A stretch of 47,050 nucleotides of DNA from Hyphomonadaceae bacterium (GCA_019747815.1 JAIEQJ010000104.1:1-47050); one strand, 5' to 3'. Positions 10,294 through 19,544 are shown, counted from the stretch's first letter. Numbers and translations: made by a program. Notes: generated by a model from the letters alone, not told the origin.

Positions 10294-12219
10294 CTACTGC
10301 ACAAGGCGGGGCCCAGGCGGGTCTGCCGCGCGCCGCCGGGCATCGTATTTGGCCAGAACGCCGCGTGCCTTCTCGACCACGGCGTCGGCAATGGCCGCCT
10401 GGCCCTCGGCGGTCGGGTGGAACGCGCCGGAGTAAACACTGGCCAGCAATAACTGCACCCAGGAGAAGCCCTGCGCTTTCATCACATTCTGCAGCAACGA
10501 CTGGGAAACGTGAAAATTTCCCGTCATGAAGGCATCGTTGGGCGTGCGGAACCAACGCTGCCGCGACGCATAAGGCTGCCAATCGGCAGGGCTGTAGGGC
10601 TGCCAGACCCCCTCGATTTTGCGCGGCAGGCGCATCTCGTCGGCTTGCGTCCATGGGGCATCCGTGTGCCCGACGCAGATCCCTCGCCCGCGAAACGCCG
10701 AGCGATGCGAGTCAACCAGTGTCCACCGGTGCTGCTTGGCGCTGTCCTGCATGACCGCATGCAGCCGCTCGGCCGCAACATTGCCCTCGCGCGCCTTGGC
10801 CTCGCTCAGGAAGAAGTCCGGCAGGACCGTCATGCCGGCCCGGCCGTCGGGACAGGCCGAATTGCCGTCCTCGAGCAACGCCATGGGCGGGTAGCCGGTT
10901 AGAATGACGCGATCAGACTCCGACCAGGGCACGTGCAGGAGAAAATGTGCCGCGCGATTGACCGCCTTCAGGCGATCGTCAAGCTGGTCCAACTGGGAGC
11001 CGGCCTCTGCGAACCCATGCACGTGGCCGAACCAGCCGCCCAGGCGACGCAGCACGGAGCCGTCGGATAAGACCGCGTTGGCCACCAGTCGCGCAAAGCC
11101 GATGTCGTTGCCACCGATCGACAGGAGTAGCAGGTCGATCTTGCGGGCCCTGTCCGCATCGCATTTCTTCAGGACCAGCCCCCCCTTCAGCTCGGGAATC
11201 CGGCCATTGATGTGATAGGCCTCAGGCAGCTCGTAGTCGGGTGCATTGCGTCCCGAGCACTGCGCCTCCGCGACCGCCGAGATTTGCGAATACTCCGGCG
11301 GATTGGGTACCCATTCGTGCCCCTTGTAGCGCAAGAAGATGCCGAACACGGTCTCCGCGCCCGAGCAGGCAACCCCAACGAACGTCACAGCGCGATGGGG
11401 ATCCTCAACGCTGAGCTGCAGCGCCGCCCGGAGCTGATGCGAATACAAGGAGCGATGGCAGGCCTGGTCCAGCCAGCGCGCATTTTCCTCGATGAATGCC
11501 TTCTCGCCGATCGTCTTCCAGTCGCCCACGCGGGCCGGATAGCCATCCAGCGGAACTTTGTTGCCGCCGACGCCATATTCCGCGGTGCGGTCCGGCGAGA
11601 ACCGGACCGGAACATCGGGATTGCCCTCTCCTGAGGCAAAGCTGTCACCCATGCCGACAATGAAGAGATCGGTGACGCGCGCCGCCACCTCCGCAACCTG
11701 CAGGCCGCCGATCTCCACCTTGATCCAGGCACCTGCGGGATAGGGGATCTCCAGTTGCACCGGCGTGTCGCAGGGCAACGTGACCGCCTTGCCACGGCCG
11801 CCGCGGCCGCGCGGCGCCGTCAACCACGTGCAGTCGACCGTCTGCGCATCCGCCAGACCCTGCAGGCTGGCGCGCACCATATGGCTCTTGGGATTGATGT
11901 AGTCGGGCCGCTCGCGACACGTGTAACGGTTGCGCGTGCCCTCCCAGCACGTCTTGTCGAACATGGAGGCGCCCCACCCGTCCGCGTGCCGCTCGGCCAG
12001 CACACGCTCGGCCGACAGCACAGGGCTCTTGCGCTGCTCAGGCGACAGGCTCACCCACGTCGCCCGATGCACCTCCGTGTCGGCCGGGTCGAGGAAGAAC
12101 CGGAACGGGTTCTCCACCTCCCATACGATCTCGGGCTGGGCCCACCCCGGCCCGCTCCACGCCAGGGTCAGGAGAAGCCCCGTCAAAGCACGCCGCCAGA
12201 CCGCACCTCGCATTCCCAT
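10294..12219 (-). CDS. Secreted SGNH/GDSL-family hydrolase
   Basis: An exported esterase/lipase-like protein of about 641 residues. The N-terminal signal MGMRGAVWRRALTGLLLTLA ends near AWSGPGWAQ. A roughly 160-residue Cys-containing domain of unknown type follows. The SGNH domain then has block I GMGDSFASGEGN with nucleophile Ser, block II-like GVACSGA and block III SIGGNDIG. Near the C-terminus is FHPTAEGQ with the catalytic His. The usual Asp three residues before that His is absent, so it may act with a Ser-His dyad or take its Asp from elsewhere. A G-rich Shine-Dalgarno sits directly before the chosen ATG. An earlier in-frame start at 12255 is possible. The substrate is unknown; an extracellular or periplasmic ester is likely. 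Confidence 0.85.
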   Translation of the reverse strand: MGMRGAVWRRALTGLLLTLAWSGPGWAQPEIVWEVENPFRFFLDPADTEVHRATWVSLSPEQRKSPVLSAERVLAERHADGWGASMFDKTCWEGTRNRYTCRERPDYINPKSHMVRASLQGLADAQTVDCTWLTAPRGRGGRGKAVTLPCDTPVQLEIPYPAGAWIKVEIGGLQVAEVAARVTDLFIVGMGDSFASGEGNPDVPVRFSPDRTAEYGVGGNKVPLDGYPARVGDWKTIGEKAFIEENARWLDQACHRSLYSHQLRAALQLSVEDPHRAVTFVGVACSGAETVFGIFLRYKGHEWVPNPPEYSQISAVAEAQCSGRNAPDYELPEAYHINGRIPELKGGLVLKKCDADRARKIDLLLLSIGGNDIGFARLVANAVLSDGSVLRRLGGWFGHVHGFAEAGSQLDQLDDRLKAVNRAAHFLLHVPWSESDRVILTGYPPMALLEDGNSACPDGRAGMTVLPDFFLSEAKAREGNVAAERLHAVMQDSAKQHRWTLVDSHRSAFRGRGICVGHTDAPWTQADEMRLPRKIEGVWQPYSPADWQPYASRQRWFRTPNDAFMTGNFHVSQSLLQNVMKAQGFSWVQLLLASVYSGAFHPTAEGQAAIADAVVEKARGVLAKYDARRRAADPPGPRLVQ

Positions 12220-12261
12220 CGCCCCCCTTGCCGACACTCTGGAGCCGAGCGACACACCGCC

Positions 12262-13134
12262 TCACAATCGGCCAAGCCAATGGCCTGCAGCAATCCTCCA
12301 CACACGTGTGAGCGGTGCAAAACGCGTTTCCTCACGCAGGAGTGCACGGCCCGACCGTTCGAGAGCCCGCAAATAAGGCTCGACCAAGGCCAAAGGAAGG
12401 AAGGCCACGCGCGCGCCCCGAGGCAGGCGTGCCAAAAATTGCCGCGCTACGTCCAAACTGCTGCGAATCCGGGAAAAATGGGTCCTGAGCAGCTCTTCGA
12501 TGCGCGTATCGGCAAGCCCCGAGAGCAGCGCCTCCTCAGTGAGGCCTGCAACCTCAAGCTGGGGCTTTGCCAATGGCACACGGCCGTGGGCGATCGCTTG
12601 CGGCAATCCAAGCAGCAACCGCGCCCCGCCATAGGCTTGGCCGGCCGCGGTGCAACCTGCCTGGATATCGGCGGTGTCCGGCACACCCACGACCTGCGCG
12701 CCGAGCCGAAAGAGGGCGCTCTCGGCTCTCCACAATAGGTCGCACGGGTCACCCTCGCCAGGCGATGACGCATCGTGCAGCAGGCGCATCTGGGCGTCGA
12801 TCGGCGCCTCCATGAGAGGGGCGGGGAGGGCATGGCGCCGGGCGGCCGCACGCACAGCGTCGGCAACGGGATGGCCCGTGCGCAGTTGGGCCGGCAGCGC
12901 GAGCGCGTCGCGCCACCACTGCAGGCGGATCTCGCCCATGGCCGGCTCGCGCACGACCCGCAGCGGTATTGTTGCAAGCTCTGCCGAGAACGCCGCGAGC
13001 GCCAACAGCGCCTCGCGCTGCTCGGGCGGGGCCAGGAGGGCTGCGAGGTAGCGGTCGGGTTCGCCAGCCTTGGCAACAGCGGCCACCGCGGCGCCGTCCA
13101 CATCCGCTTGCGTACTGTCAGGGGCGTCACTCAC
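12262..13134 (-). CDS. Squalene/phytoene synthase-like protein, NDUFAF6-type
   Basis: A 290-residue all-helical protein of the squalene/phytoene synthase fold, recognised from RLQWWRDAL, the stretch AESALFRLGAQVVG and GQAYGGARLLLGLP. The Asp-rich prenyl-diphosphate-binding motifs of true synthases are not intact. That places it with the NDUFAF6/SicilY-like group, whose mitochondrial member helps assemble respiratory complex I. It follows the Mth938-domain gene (NDUFAF3 homologue), so homologues of two complex I assembly factors are adjacent. I start at the GTG at 13134 (VSDAPDS); a TTG at 13182 would extend it. It is the last gene of the yajC-secD-secF run. Confidence 0.75.
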   Translation of the reverse strand: MSDAPDSTQADVDGAAVAAVAKAGEPDRYLAALLAPPEQREALLALAAFSAELATIPLRVVREPAMGEIRLQWWRDALALPAQLRTGHPVADAVRAAARRHALPAPLMEAPIDAQMRLLHDASSPGEGDPCDLLWRAESALFRLGAQVVGVPDTADIQAGCTAAGQAYGGARLLLGLPQAIAHGRVPLAKPQLEVAGLTEEALLSGLADTRIEELLRTHFSRIRSSLDVARQFLARLPRGARVAFLPLALVEPYLRALERSGRALLREETRFAPLTRVWRIAAGHWLGRL

Positions 13135-13199
13135 GGGAAACCCGCACTTTTCGTCGCAGCAAACCGAGCCCTGTCGGCGCAACGGCCATGCGCCTGGAC

Positions 13200-13571
13200 T
13201 CAGGCCACGGCGACCAGGGCTGCGCCGACCGGCCGTCCCTCCGCCAGCAGCACGTTATACGTCCGGCAGGCAGCGCCGGTAGCCATGGCCTCCAAGGCCA
13301 CGCCAGCTTCCGCAAACGCACGCCGCAGATCGGACGCAGGAAACACCTGCCTGTCGCCCGTGCCCAGAATGAGAAGCCCCAGTGCCGCCTTCTCCGCCAG
13401 GACCGGCGCCAGGGAGGCCAAGTCCAGCGGATGCGCCGGCTCCCAGGCATAAATGCCGCTCGGCAGGCACAAGATCGAGCCGCGGTGGCTCATGCCGGCA
13501 AACCGGAAGCCGCCGTTGCCGTATGCCTCTATCGGCGCCCGCCCGGGAAAGCGCGCCGACGGCGAATTCAC
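13200..13571 (-). CDS. Mth938-domain protein (NDUFAF3 homologue)
   Basis: A 123-residue Mth938/DUF498 protein. The family includes human NDUFAF3, a complex I assembly factor; bacterial members lack a defined reaction. Characteristic parts are IEAYGNGGFRFAGMSHRGS near the N-terminus and LLILGTGDRQVFPASDLRR in the middle. ACRTYNVLLAEGRPVGAALV near the end is the usual T-x-N-x-L-x-x-E-x-R-x-V closing block. The start codon overlaps the secF stop by 4 bp (ATGA), so translation is coupled to secF. Confidence 0.88.
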   Translation of the reverse strand: MNSPSARFPGRAPIEAYGNGGFRFAGMSHRGSILCLPSGIYAWEPAHPLDLASLAPVLAEKAALGLLILGTGDRQVFPASDLRRAFAEAGVALEAMATGAACRTYNVLLAEGRPVGAALVAVA

Positions 13572-14557
13572 TTGTAGACCACGTCGGCACGGCCGGCCCG
13601 TGCGGCGGCCCCCGCCTTGGATGCGGGCCCGCCGGCGCCGCTCCAGTCGCGCTTGACGCCCAGGTAGCCCAGCAGCGGCGCGCCGATGAAGATCGAGGAG
13701 TACGTGCCGATGACGACCCCGAACAGCATGGCGAAGTTGAAGTTGCGGATCACCTCGCCGCCGAAGATGTAGAGCGCGACCAGCACGGCAATGGCCGTAC
13801 AGCCGGTCAGAATGGTGCGCGACAGGGTCTCGTTGATCGACAGGTTCAGAAGCTCGTTGAGGTCCATGCGCTTGTATTTGCGCAAGTTCTCGCGAATACG
13901 ATCGGACACGACCACCGTGTCATTCACCGAGTAGCCGAGAATGGTCAGCAGCGCTGCGACGATCGACAGGTCGAACTCAAGCTGGAGCAGGGAGAAAACG
14001 CCGATCGTCAGCAGCACGTCGTGCACCAGCGCCACAATGGCCCCGACCGCGAACTGCCACTCAAACCGGAACCAGACGTAGGCGCAGATGGCCAGGATGC
14101 CCGCGGCCACGGCCAGGAACCCCGTGGTCCTGAGCTCGCTCGACACGGCTGGTCCGACTGCCTCCACGCGCCGCTGGGTGTACTGATCGCCCAAGGCTGC
14201 CAGCAGCTTGTTGAGCGCCACCTGCTGCTCCGCCTCGCCGCCGGGCTGCTGCTCGACACGGATCAGCACGTCCGTCGCCGCACCGAAGCTTTGAATCTGC
14301 ACGGCACCGAGTCCGAGCCGCCCGAGCTTGTCGCGCAACTGAGCGATATCCGCCGGCCCGGAGTTGGATTGGACCTCCAGCATGAGGCCGCCCTTGAAGT
14401 CCACGCCGTAGTTCAAGCCCCGGGCAAAGAACAAGCCCAGCGAAAGCGCCATTGCAACGATGGAGAGAACCAGCGCCAGGCCCTTGTAGCGCATGAACGG
14501 CAAACGCAGATCATGCGGGAAGAAGTCGTAGCCTTTGAAGTTGGGAACAAGCCGCAT
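13568..14557 (-). CDS. secF: Protein translocase subunit SecF
   Basis: SecF, an inner-membrane RND-family partner of SecD that uses the proton motive force to aid release of proteins from SecYEG. It has 329 residues from the ATG at 14557 (MRLVPNFKGYDFFP). It has six transmembrane segments: the first near residues 20-40, a periplasmic P4-like region after it, then five in the C-terminal half. Family motifs seen are GLNYGVDFKGG, LTILGYSVNDTVVVSDRIREN and LSRTILTGCTAI. It lies 14 bp after secD and overlaps the Mth938 gene by 4 bp. An upstream extension in the same frame lacks conservation. Confidence 0.97.
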   Translation of the reverse strand: MRLVPNFKGYDFFPHDLRLPFMRYKGLALVLSIVAMALSLGLFFARGLNYGVDFKGGLMLEVQSNSGPADIAQLRDKLGRLGLGAVQIQSFGAATDVLIRVEQQPGGEAEQQVALNKLLAALGDQYTQRRVEAVGPAVSSELRTTGFLAVAAGILAICAYVWFRFEWQFAVGAIVALVHDVLLTIGVFSLLQLEFDLSIVAALLTILGYSVNDTVVVSDRIRENLRKYKRMDLNELLNLSINETLSRTILTGCTAIAVLVALYIFGGEVIRNFNFAMLFGVVIGTYSSIFIGAPLLGYLGVKRDWSGAGGPASKAGAAARAGRADVVYK

Positions 14558-14571
14558 GGGTACAATTGTCC

Positions 14572-16188
14572 CTAGACTGGCAATGTAAGGGGGCCACGGG
14601 TCCCCTTCATCGAGTTCAACCAATAGTAGATGAGAAGCCGTACGACGGTGACGGCCGCGAAGATCGACGTCAAGATGCCGACGGTGAGGGTGACGGCAAA
14701 GCCGCGGATCGGTCCGGCCCCCAGCCAGAACATCACGAGCGCGCAGGCGAGCGTGGTGAGCTGCGAATCCGCGATGGTGACAAAGGCCCGCGTGAACCCG
14801 GCATCAATGGCCGCGATCGCCGACTTGCCCGCGCGCACCTCTTCGCGGATGCGCTCGTAGATCAGCACGTTGGCATCGACCGCCATGGCGATGCCGAGCA
14901 CAAGCCCCGCAATGCCGGGCAGCGTCAGCGCCGACCCGATGAGCGTCATCAGGGCGACGGTCAGCACGCCGTGCACGATGAGCCCCACCACCGCGAAGAT
15001 CCCGAACGTGCCGTAGGCCAGGATGGTGAGGGCAATGGTCGCGATGCCGCCGATGATGCCGGCCATCTTGCCGGCCTCGACCGAATCGTTGCCGAGCGAG
15101 GGCCCGACGTTGCGCTCCTCCACAATCGTCAGCTTGGCCGGCAGCGCGCCGGACCTGAGCTGGATGGCGAGCTGGGTCGCCGTCTCGGTCGTGAAGTTGC
15201 CGCTGATCTGGCCGCGCCCCCCCAGGATCGGCTCGCGGATCACCGGCGCCGAGATCACCTTGTCGTCGAGCACGATCGCAAACGGCTTGCCGACATTGTC
15301 CTGGGTGAACTTGCCGAACTTGCGGGCGCCCGCATTGTTGAAGCCGAAGTCGATGATCGGCTCGTTGGTCCGTGAATCGAAGGAGGGATTGGCCGTCGTC
15401 AGCTCATCGCCGCGCACAACCGGCGTCTCGCGCAAGACCTGGTCGCCTTCCGTCCTGTCGGCTCCAGGATAGATCTTGAAGCCCGCGGGCACCCGCGTGG
15501 TCTTCGCCTCGGCCGCCGTCAGCGTGGGATGAACCTCATGGAAGCTCAAGCGCGCGGTCTTGCCGATCAGCTCCTTGAGCTGGGCCGTGTCGGACAGGCC
15601 CGGCACCTGCACGAGAATGCGGCTGCTTCCCTCGCGGACGATGTTGGGCTCGCTCGTGCCCGTTGCGTCGACCCGCCGCCGCACGGTCTCGATGGCCGCC
15701 GAAATGGCGTTTCCTGTGCGTTGCCGCAACCCGGCCTCGGTGGGGGTGATGGAGATGCTGCCGGCCCCGCTCTGCTGCACGTCGACATCCGCCCCCGAGG
15801 TGCCGAAGACCGGATTGCCGAGCGGCTGGACCATCTGCTTCAGCGCCTTGAGCGCCGCCTCGCCGTCCTCGGCCTTGGCCAGGCGCACCTGCACAGAGTT
15901 GCCGGCAATGCCAACCCCGCTGACGCCGATCTTGGCTTCGCGCAGGCGGCGCCGCGCATCATCGCGCAACGTGTCGAGCCAATCCTTGCGGACGTCGTTG
16001 ACCTCCATGGCAAGCAGCAGGTGGGCGCCGCCGCGCAGGTCGAGGCCCAGGCTCAATTGCTTGGTGGGTATCCAGCGCGGCCAGCGATCGAGCGTCGCCT
16101 TGGAAAAGAAATTGGGCAGCACCACAATGAAGCCCACGAGACAGATCAGCAGGATGGCGATCTGCTTCCAACGGGTGAACGTCAGCAT
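14572..16188 (-). CDS. secD: Protein translocase subunit SecD
   Basis: A 538-residue SecD with the expected layout: an N-terminal transmembrane helix (WKQIAILLICLVGFIVVLP), a large periplasmic region and five more helices. The P1 part of the periplasmic region begins with QLSLGLDLRGGAHLLL and the P4 part contains NPSFDSRTNEPIIDFGFNN. The membrane half has GIAMAVDANVLIYERIREE, holding the conserved D-x-N of the proton path. It works with SecF and YajC. The gene follows yajC by 56 bp and precedes secF by 14 bp, so the three are probably one operon. Confidence 0.98.
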   Translation of the reverse strand: MLTFTRWKQIAILLICLVGFIVVLPNFFSKATLDRWPRWIPTKQLSLGLDLRGGAHLLLAMEVNDVRKDWLDTLRDDARRRLREAKIGVSGVGIAGNSVQVRLAKAEDGEAALKALKQMVQPLGNPVFGTSGADVDVQQSGAGSISITPTEAGLRQRTGNAISAAIETVRRRVDATGTSEPNIVREGSSRILVQVPGLSDTAQLKELIGKTARLSFHEVHPTLTAAEAKTTRVPAGFKIYPGADRTEGDQVLRETPVVRGDELTTANPSFDSRTNEPIIDFGFNNAGARKFGKFTQDNVGKPFAIVLDDKVISAPVIREPILGGRGQISGNFTTETATQLAIQLRSGALPAKLTIVEERNVGPSLGNDSVEAGKMAGIIGGIATIALTILAYGTFGIFAVVGLIVHGVLTVALMTLIGSALTLPGIAGLVLGIAMAVDANVLIYERIREEVRAGKSAIAAIDAGFTRAFVTIADSQLTTLACALVMFWLGAGPIRGFAVTLTVGILTSIFAAVTVVRLLIYYWLNSMKGTRGPLTLPV

Positions 16189-16244
16189 GCTGGCACCATG
16201 CCTCGCTTGAGCTTGATGCGCCCGATCCGGCTATTGCCCAGGGA

Positions 16245-16574
16245 TCAGGCGTTCTCCTTGACTGGTTCACCCTTCACACGCACTTCCGAGACCGTGCCCT
16301 TGATCACCCGCACGCGCGTGTTCTCGGCGATCTCGACCTCGATCTCGCCGTCGTCCTTCACCTTGGTGACCTTGCCGATAATGCCGCCGGAGGTGACGAC
16401 CGTGTCGCCGCGGCGAATGTTGGCGACCATCTCCCGGTGTGCCTTCACGCGCTGCTGCTGCGGCCGCAACAGCAGCAGATAGAAGATGACGAACATGAGC
16501 AGGATCGGCATCAACTGAATAAGAAAATCGCTGCCTCCCGCGGCTGACTGCGCATAAGCTGGTGAGATCAGCAT
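16245..16574 (-). CDS. yajC: YajC, Sec translocon accessory subunit
   Basis: A 109-residue YajC. A short N-terminal periplasmic start (MLISPAYAQSAAGGSD) precedes one transmembrane helix (LIQLMPILLMFVIFYLLLL). Then come the signature RPQQQRVKAH and a cytoplasmic domain with RGDTVVTSGGIIGKV. The ATG at 16574 gives the family length. The open frame extends far upstream but with no YajC similarity, overlapping the divergent DUF815 gene. It is the first gene of the secretion operon, with its promoter probably in the 16575-16788 divergent region. Confidence 0.95.
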   Translation of the reverse strand: MLISPAYAQSAAGGSDFLIQLMPILLMFVIFYLLLLRPQQQRVKAHREMVANIRRGDTVVTSGGIIGKVTKVKDDGEIEVEIAENTRVRVIKGTVSEVRVKGEPVKENA

Positions 16575-16788
16575 CAACAATCCTCGGGCTGGAGACGGAA
16601 ACGGGCTGACTGGGGCACCTGCGCCACCGATCGCCAGCTCATCCAGGGTTCCGGCCCCGGAATATAGTGTTCCGGGCCTTGTTTGCAACCACTTCCACTG
16701 CGCATCGGTGACGCCGGGCCCAGGGTCGTCTATAGAACGCGGCCCAGTATGTCCTTTTGCACGGCTTGCCAAGGAGCCAAACCCACCG

Positions 16789-17673
16789 ATGACCGACGAG
16801 AAGGCCGTTCTTGCCACCCTCGACCGCCTTGCTGCGGCGCTCGAACGCATGGCCCCGCGGCCGGCGTCAGAATTCAATTTTTCCGCGGCGGAGGCCTTCG
16901 TGTGGCAAAGCAGCCCGCCGGCGTTCCTGCCCGTGCCGCACGTCAATCGCCAGCCGCTCGGCCTGCTCAAGGGCATCGAGCGCGCCTCCGAGCAGTTGCT
17001 CGACAATACCCGTCGCTTCGCGCAGGGGCTGCCCGCGAACAATGCCCTGCTGTGGGGCTCCCGCGGCATGGGCAAGTCGTCGCTGGTCAAGGCCTCGCAT
17101 GCGGAAGTGCGCCGGGAGCTGGGCCTCGGCAGCGCCGGCAAGCCGGACCTCAAGCTCGTCGAGATCCATCGCGAGGACATCGACTCGCTGCCGCTGTGCC
17201 TGGCGCAGCTGCGCGCGGCCCAGCACCGCTTCATCGTGTTCTGCGACGACCTGTCCTTCGACAAGGACGATACCTCCTACAAGTCGCTCAAGGCCGTGCT
17301 GGAAGGCGGCATCGAGGGCCGGCCCGAAAACGTGGTGTTCTATGCCACCTCCAATCGCCGCCATCTCATGCCGCGCGACATGATGGAGAACGAGCGCTCC
17401 ACCGCCATCAACCCGTCGGAGGCGGTGGAAGAGAAGGTGTCGCTGTCGGACCGCTTCGGCCTCTGGCTGGGCTTCCACAACGCCACCCAGGACGAATACC
17501 TCGAGATGGTGAAGAGCTACGCGGCGCACCACAAGCTCAAGGTTCGCGACGACGATTTGGTGCGCGAAGCGCTCGAATGGTCGATCACGCGGGGCTCCCG
17601 CTCGGGCCGGGTGGCGTGGCAGTTCATCCAGGACCTCGCCGGCCGGCTGGGACGCCGGCTCAAGAGCGAATAG
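16789..17673 (+). CDS. DUF815 AAA+ ATPase
   Basis: A 294-residue cytoplasmic ATPase of the DUF815 family. Walker A is WGSRGMGKSSLVKA near residue 90. A Walker B-like FIVFCDDLSFDKDDTSYK follows near residue 150, then the conserved FYATSNRRHLMPRDM and SLSDRFGLWLGFH. The start at 16789 follows AAGGAG (16771-16776). A longer frame from 16708 lacks conserved residues. DUF815 proteins next to yajC-secDF and nlpD/surE are usual in this bacterial group; their role is not defined. It converges with the NlpD-like gene. Confidence 0.9.
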   Translation: MTDEKAVLATLDRLAAALERMAPRPASEFNFSAAEAFVWQSSPPAFLPVPHVNRQPLGLLKGIERASEQLLDNTRRFAQGLPANNALLWGSRGMGKSSLVKASHAEVRRELGLGSAGKPDLKLVEIHREDIDSLPLCLAQLRAAQHRFIVFCDDLSFDKDDTSYKSLKAVLEGGIEGRPENVVFYATSNRRHLMPRDMMENERSTAINPSEAVEEKVSLSDRFGLWLGFHNATQDEYLEMVKSYAAHHKLKVRDDDLVREALEWSITRGSRSGRVAWQFIQDLAGRLGRRLKSE

Positions 17674-17730
17674 CCCGGCCAGAGCGCATGAGCGGCGCGC
17701 CAGGACCCAGGGCGAGGACCGACCGTGATC

Positions 17731-17771
17731 GCCTGGGTCCCGGATTCGCCTGCGGCGAATTCCGGAATGAC
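17731..17771. repeat. CTGGGTCCCGG / CCGGGATGAC repeat family, short copy
   Basis: GCCTGGGTCCCGGATTCGCC followed by a GCGGCGAATTCCGGAATGAC half matches the right half of the longer copies at 22235-22498 and 25799-25914. It fills the gap between two convergent genes and could serve as a bidirectional transcript end. Confidence 0.7.
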
Positions 17772-17796
17772 AGGTGGAGCTTTTGGCTCGAGGGTC

Positions 17797-19254
17797 TCAG
17801 TTGGCGAGATGCGGCATCGGATCGACCGGACGCGACCCCTGCCGCAGCTCGAAATGCAGCTGCGGCTGGTCGACGGCTCCCGTCCGCCCAGCCCTGGCAA
17901 TGACCTGACCGCGGCGCACCTCGTCGTTGGGTCTGACGAGGAGCTGATCGGCGTGCGCATAGGCGGTCACCCAGCCGTTGGCATGACGGATGAGCACCAG
18001 ATTGCCGTAGCCTTTGAGCTCATTGCCGGCGTAGGCGACCTTCCCCGCGTCCGCGGCATAGATCTCCGTGCCGTGCGGCACGGCCACGTTGACACCGTCA
18101 TTGTGCGTGCCGTCGGGCCGGCGACCGAAGCCGGCGATGACCTTGCCACGCACGGGCCAGCGGAACTTGGCGGCGACCTCGGGCGGCTCCGCGTCGTTGG
18201 CGATGTCGCCGCGGCTGGCCATCCTCTGATCCGGCGCCGTCGGCTCCGGGGCAGCATTGATGATGCGCGGCGGCGTGTGGGCCACCCGCGGCGGCGTGGC
18301 CGGCCCAGACGCGGCAGCATCGGACTGACCAGGCACGTTGAGGCCAGGCACGTTGAGGACCGTCCCGGCCCACACCTTGGTCGGGTCGGTGATGCCGTTG
18401 GCGCGCTTCAGCTCTTCCAGGGTCACGCGGTGCCGAAGAGCGATGCCGTACAAGGAATCGCCGTTCTTCATGGTGTAGCGCCCCTCCCAGCCGGGCGGAG
18501 CCTCGACGGCGGGCTGCGCGGTATGCCTTGGGGCTGCCGTGAGAGCTGCCGTGCGATCCTGTGCCGGCGGCCCGATGTACTTGGCGGCGGGTGTGCGATC
18601 CGCGCTTGAGGCGGCGAACGGAGACCGCTCCTGCGCTCCCGCAGGCATGGCCAGACGCTGTCCGGGACGCACGCTGTCGCTGGACAAGCCGTTGGCGTCC
18701 TTGATGGCGGCGACCGACACGCCGGTGCGCCGACCGATGCTGTAGAGCGTTTCGCCCGGCTGGACATCGATCGATCCGGCACCGATGTCGGACGGCGGCG
18801 GCTGATGCGCCGACGGCCTCGGGCCGGCGGCCATCTGCGGCGGAGACTCGGCGAACGGCGATGCCGGCGGCGTCTTGTACTGGCGGCCGACGACGCGGTA
18901 GTTGCCGGGCGGCTCCGACGGCGGCTGGCGCTCGGCAAGAGCGGGGGCTGCGGGTGGCGCATCGTAGGGGCGGCCTGCAGTGCGATAGTCACCGTGCGGC
19001 TCCGGAGCAGGCGGCAACGGCGCTTCCGTGAGCCCGAGGCCGCGCGGCGGCGCGCTGGGCGCATAGCCGCTGCGAACCGGCTCGGGCGGAACCGGGATCG
19101 ACGACGTGGTGGTTCTGCTGCTGCCGCTGAAATCAAACCGCGTCACCTCGGCACTGCAGCCGGCGGCAGACACGGCAACGGCGATAATTAAAGTGCGCGC
19201 GATTGGGCCAGACACGCCGGGCGCGGGCGTACGCTTACGCTTGCTACTCGACAT
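17797..19254 (-). CDS. NlpD/DipM-like lipoprotein: LysM domains plus degenerate M23 domain
   Basis: A 485-residue lipoprotein. A basic start (MSSSKRKR) is followed by a hydrophobic segment ending VSAAGCSAE (lipobox), then a Pro-rich linker. Two LysM domains begin near PGETLYSIGRRTG and MKNGDSLYGIALRHR. A C-terminal LytM/M23 domain follows. The zinc ligands are degenerate: where active enzymes have HxxxD this has NDGVN, and the H-x-H motif is QLHFELR. As in E. coli NlpD, it is probably an activator of a murein amidase during cell separation rather than a peptidase. The ATG at 19254 follows GAGAGGTGT. It lies downstream of surE, as nlpD does in many proteobacteria, but pcm is missing between them. 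Confidence 0.88.
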   Translation of the reverse strand: MSSSKRKRTPAPGVSGPIARTLIIAVAVSAAGCSAEVTRFDFSGSSRTTTSSIPVPPEPVRSGYAPSAPPRGLGLTEAPLPPAPEPHGDYRTAGRPYDAPPAAPALAERQPPSEPPGNYRVVGRQYKTPPASPFAESPPQMAAGPRPSAHQPPPSDIGAGSIDVQPGETLYSIGRRTGVSVAAIKDANGLSSDSVRPGQRLAMPAGAQERSPFAASSADRTPAAKYIGPPAQDRTAALTAAPRHTAQPAVEAPPGWEGRYTMKNGDSLYGIALRHRVTLEELKRANGITDPTKVWAGTVLNVPGLNVPGQSDAAASGPATPPRVAHTPPRIINAAPEPTAPDQRMASRGDIANDAEPPEVAAKFRWPVRGKVIAGFGRRPDGTHNDGVNVAVPHGTEIYAADAGKVAYAGNELKGYGNLVLIRHANGWVTAYAHADQLLVRPNDEVRRGQVIARAGRTGAVDQPQLHFELRQGSRPVDPMPHLAN

Positions 19255-19544
19255 TCGACACACCTCTCACTCCCACATCGCATTAACCCTCCAAGTGGTT
19301 AAGAGGGCGTTAACGTAAATGGGAGCCCGCGCCGGTGCTGTGCCCGGCGGTCGTCAGCTTGCGTTTGTTCAGAGCCCGGCGCGGGGATTCTAGCCGGGAC
19401 ATTGTGGGTGCTTCACGGCGCGGAACGGGCGCTATTACGGCCTGGGTAGGCTTATTTTGACGGCGCCAGACTGCAGGCCGACGATAGGACTTTGGCAACC
19501 ACTTTCCCGGGTTGCATCCGCACCAGAGCCGGCAGCTCTTGAGC

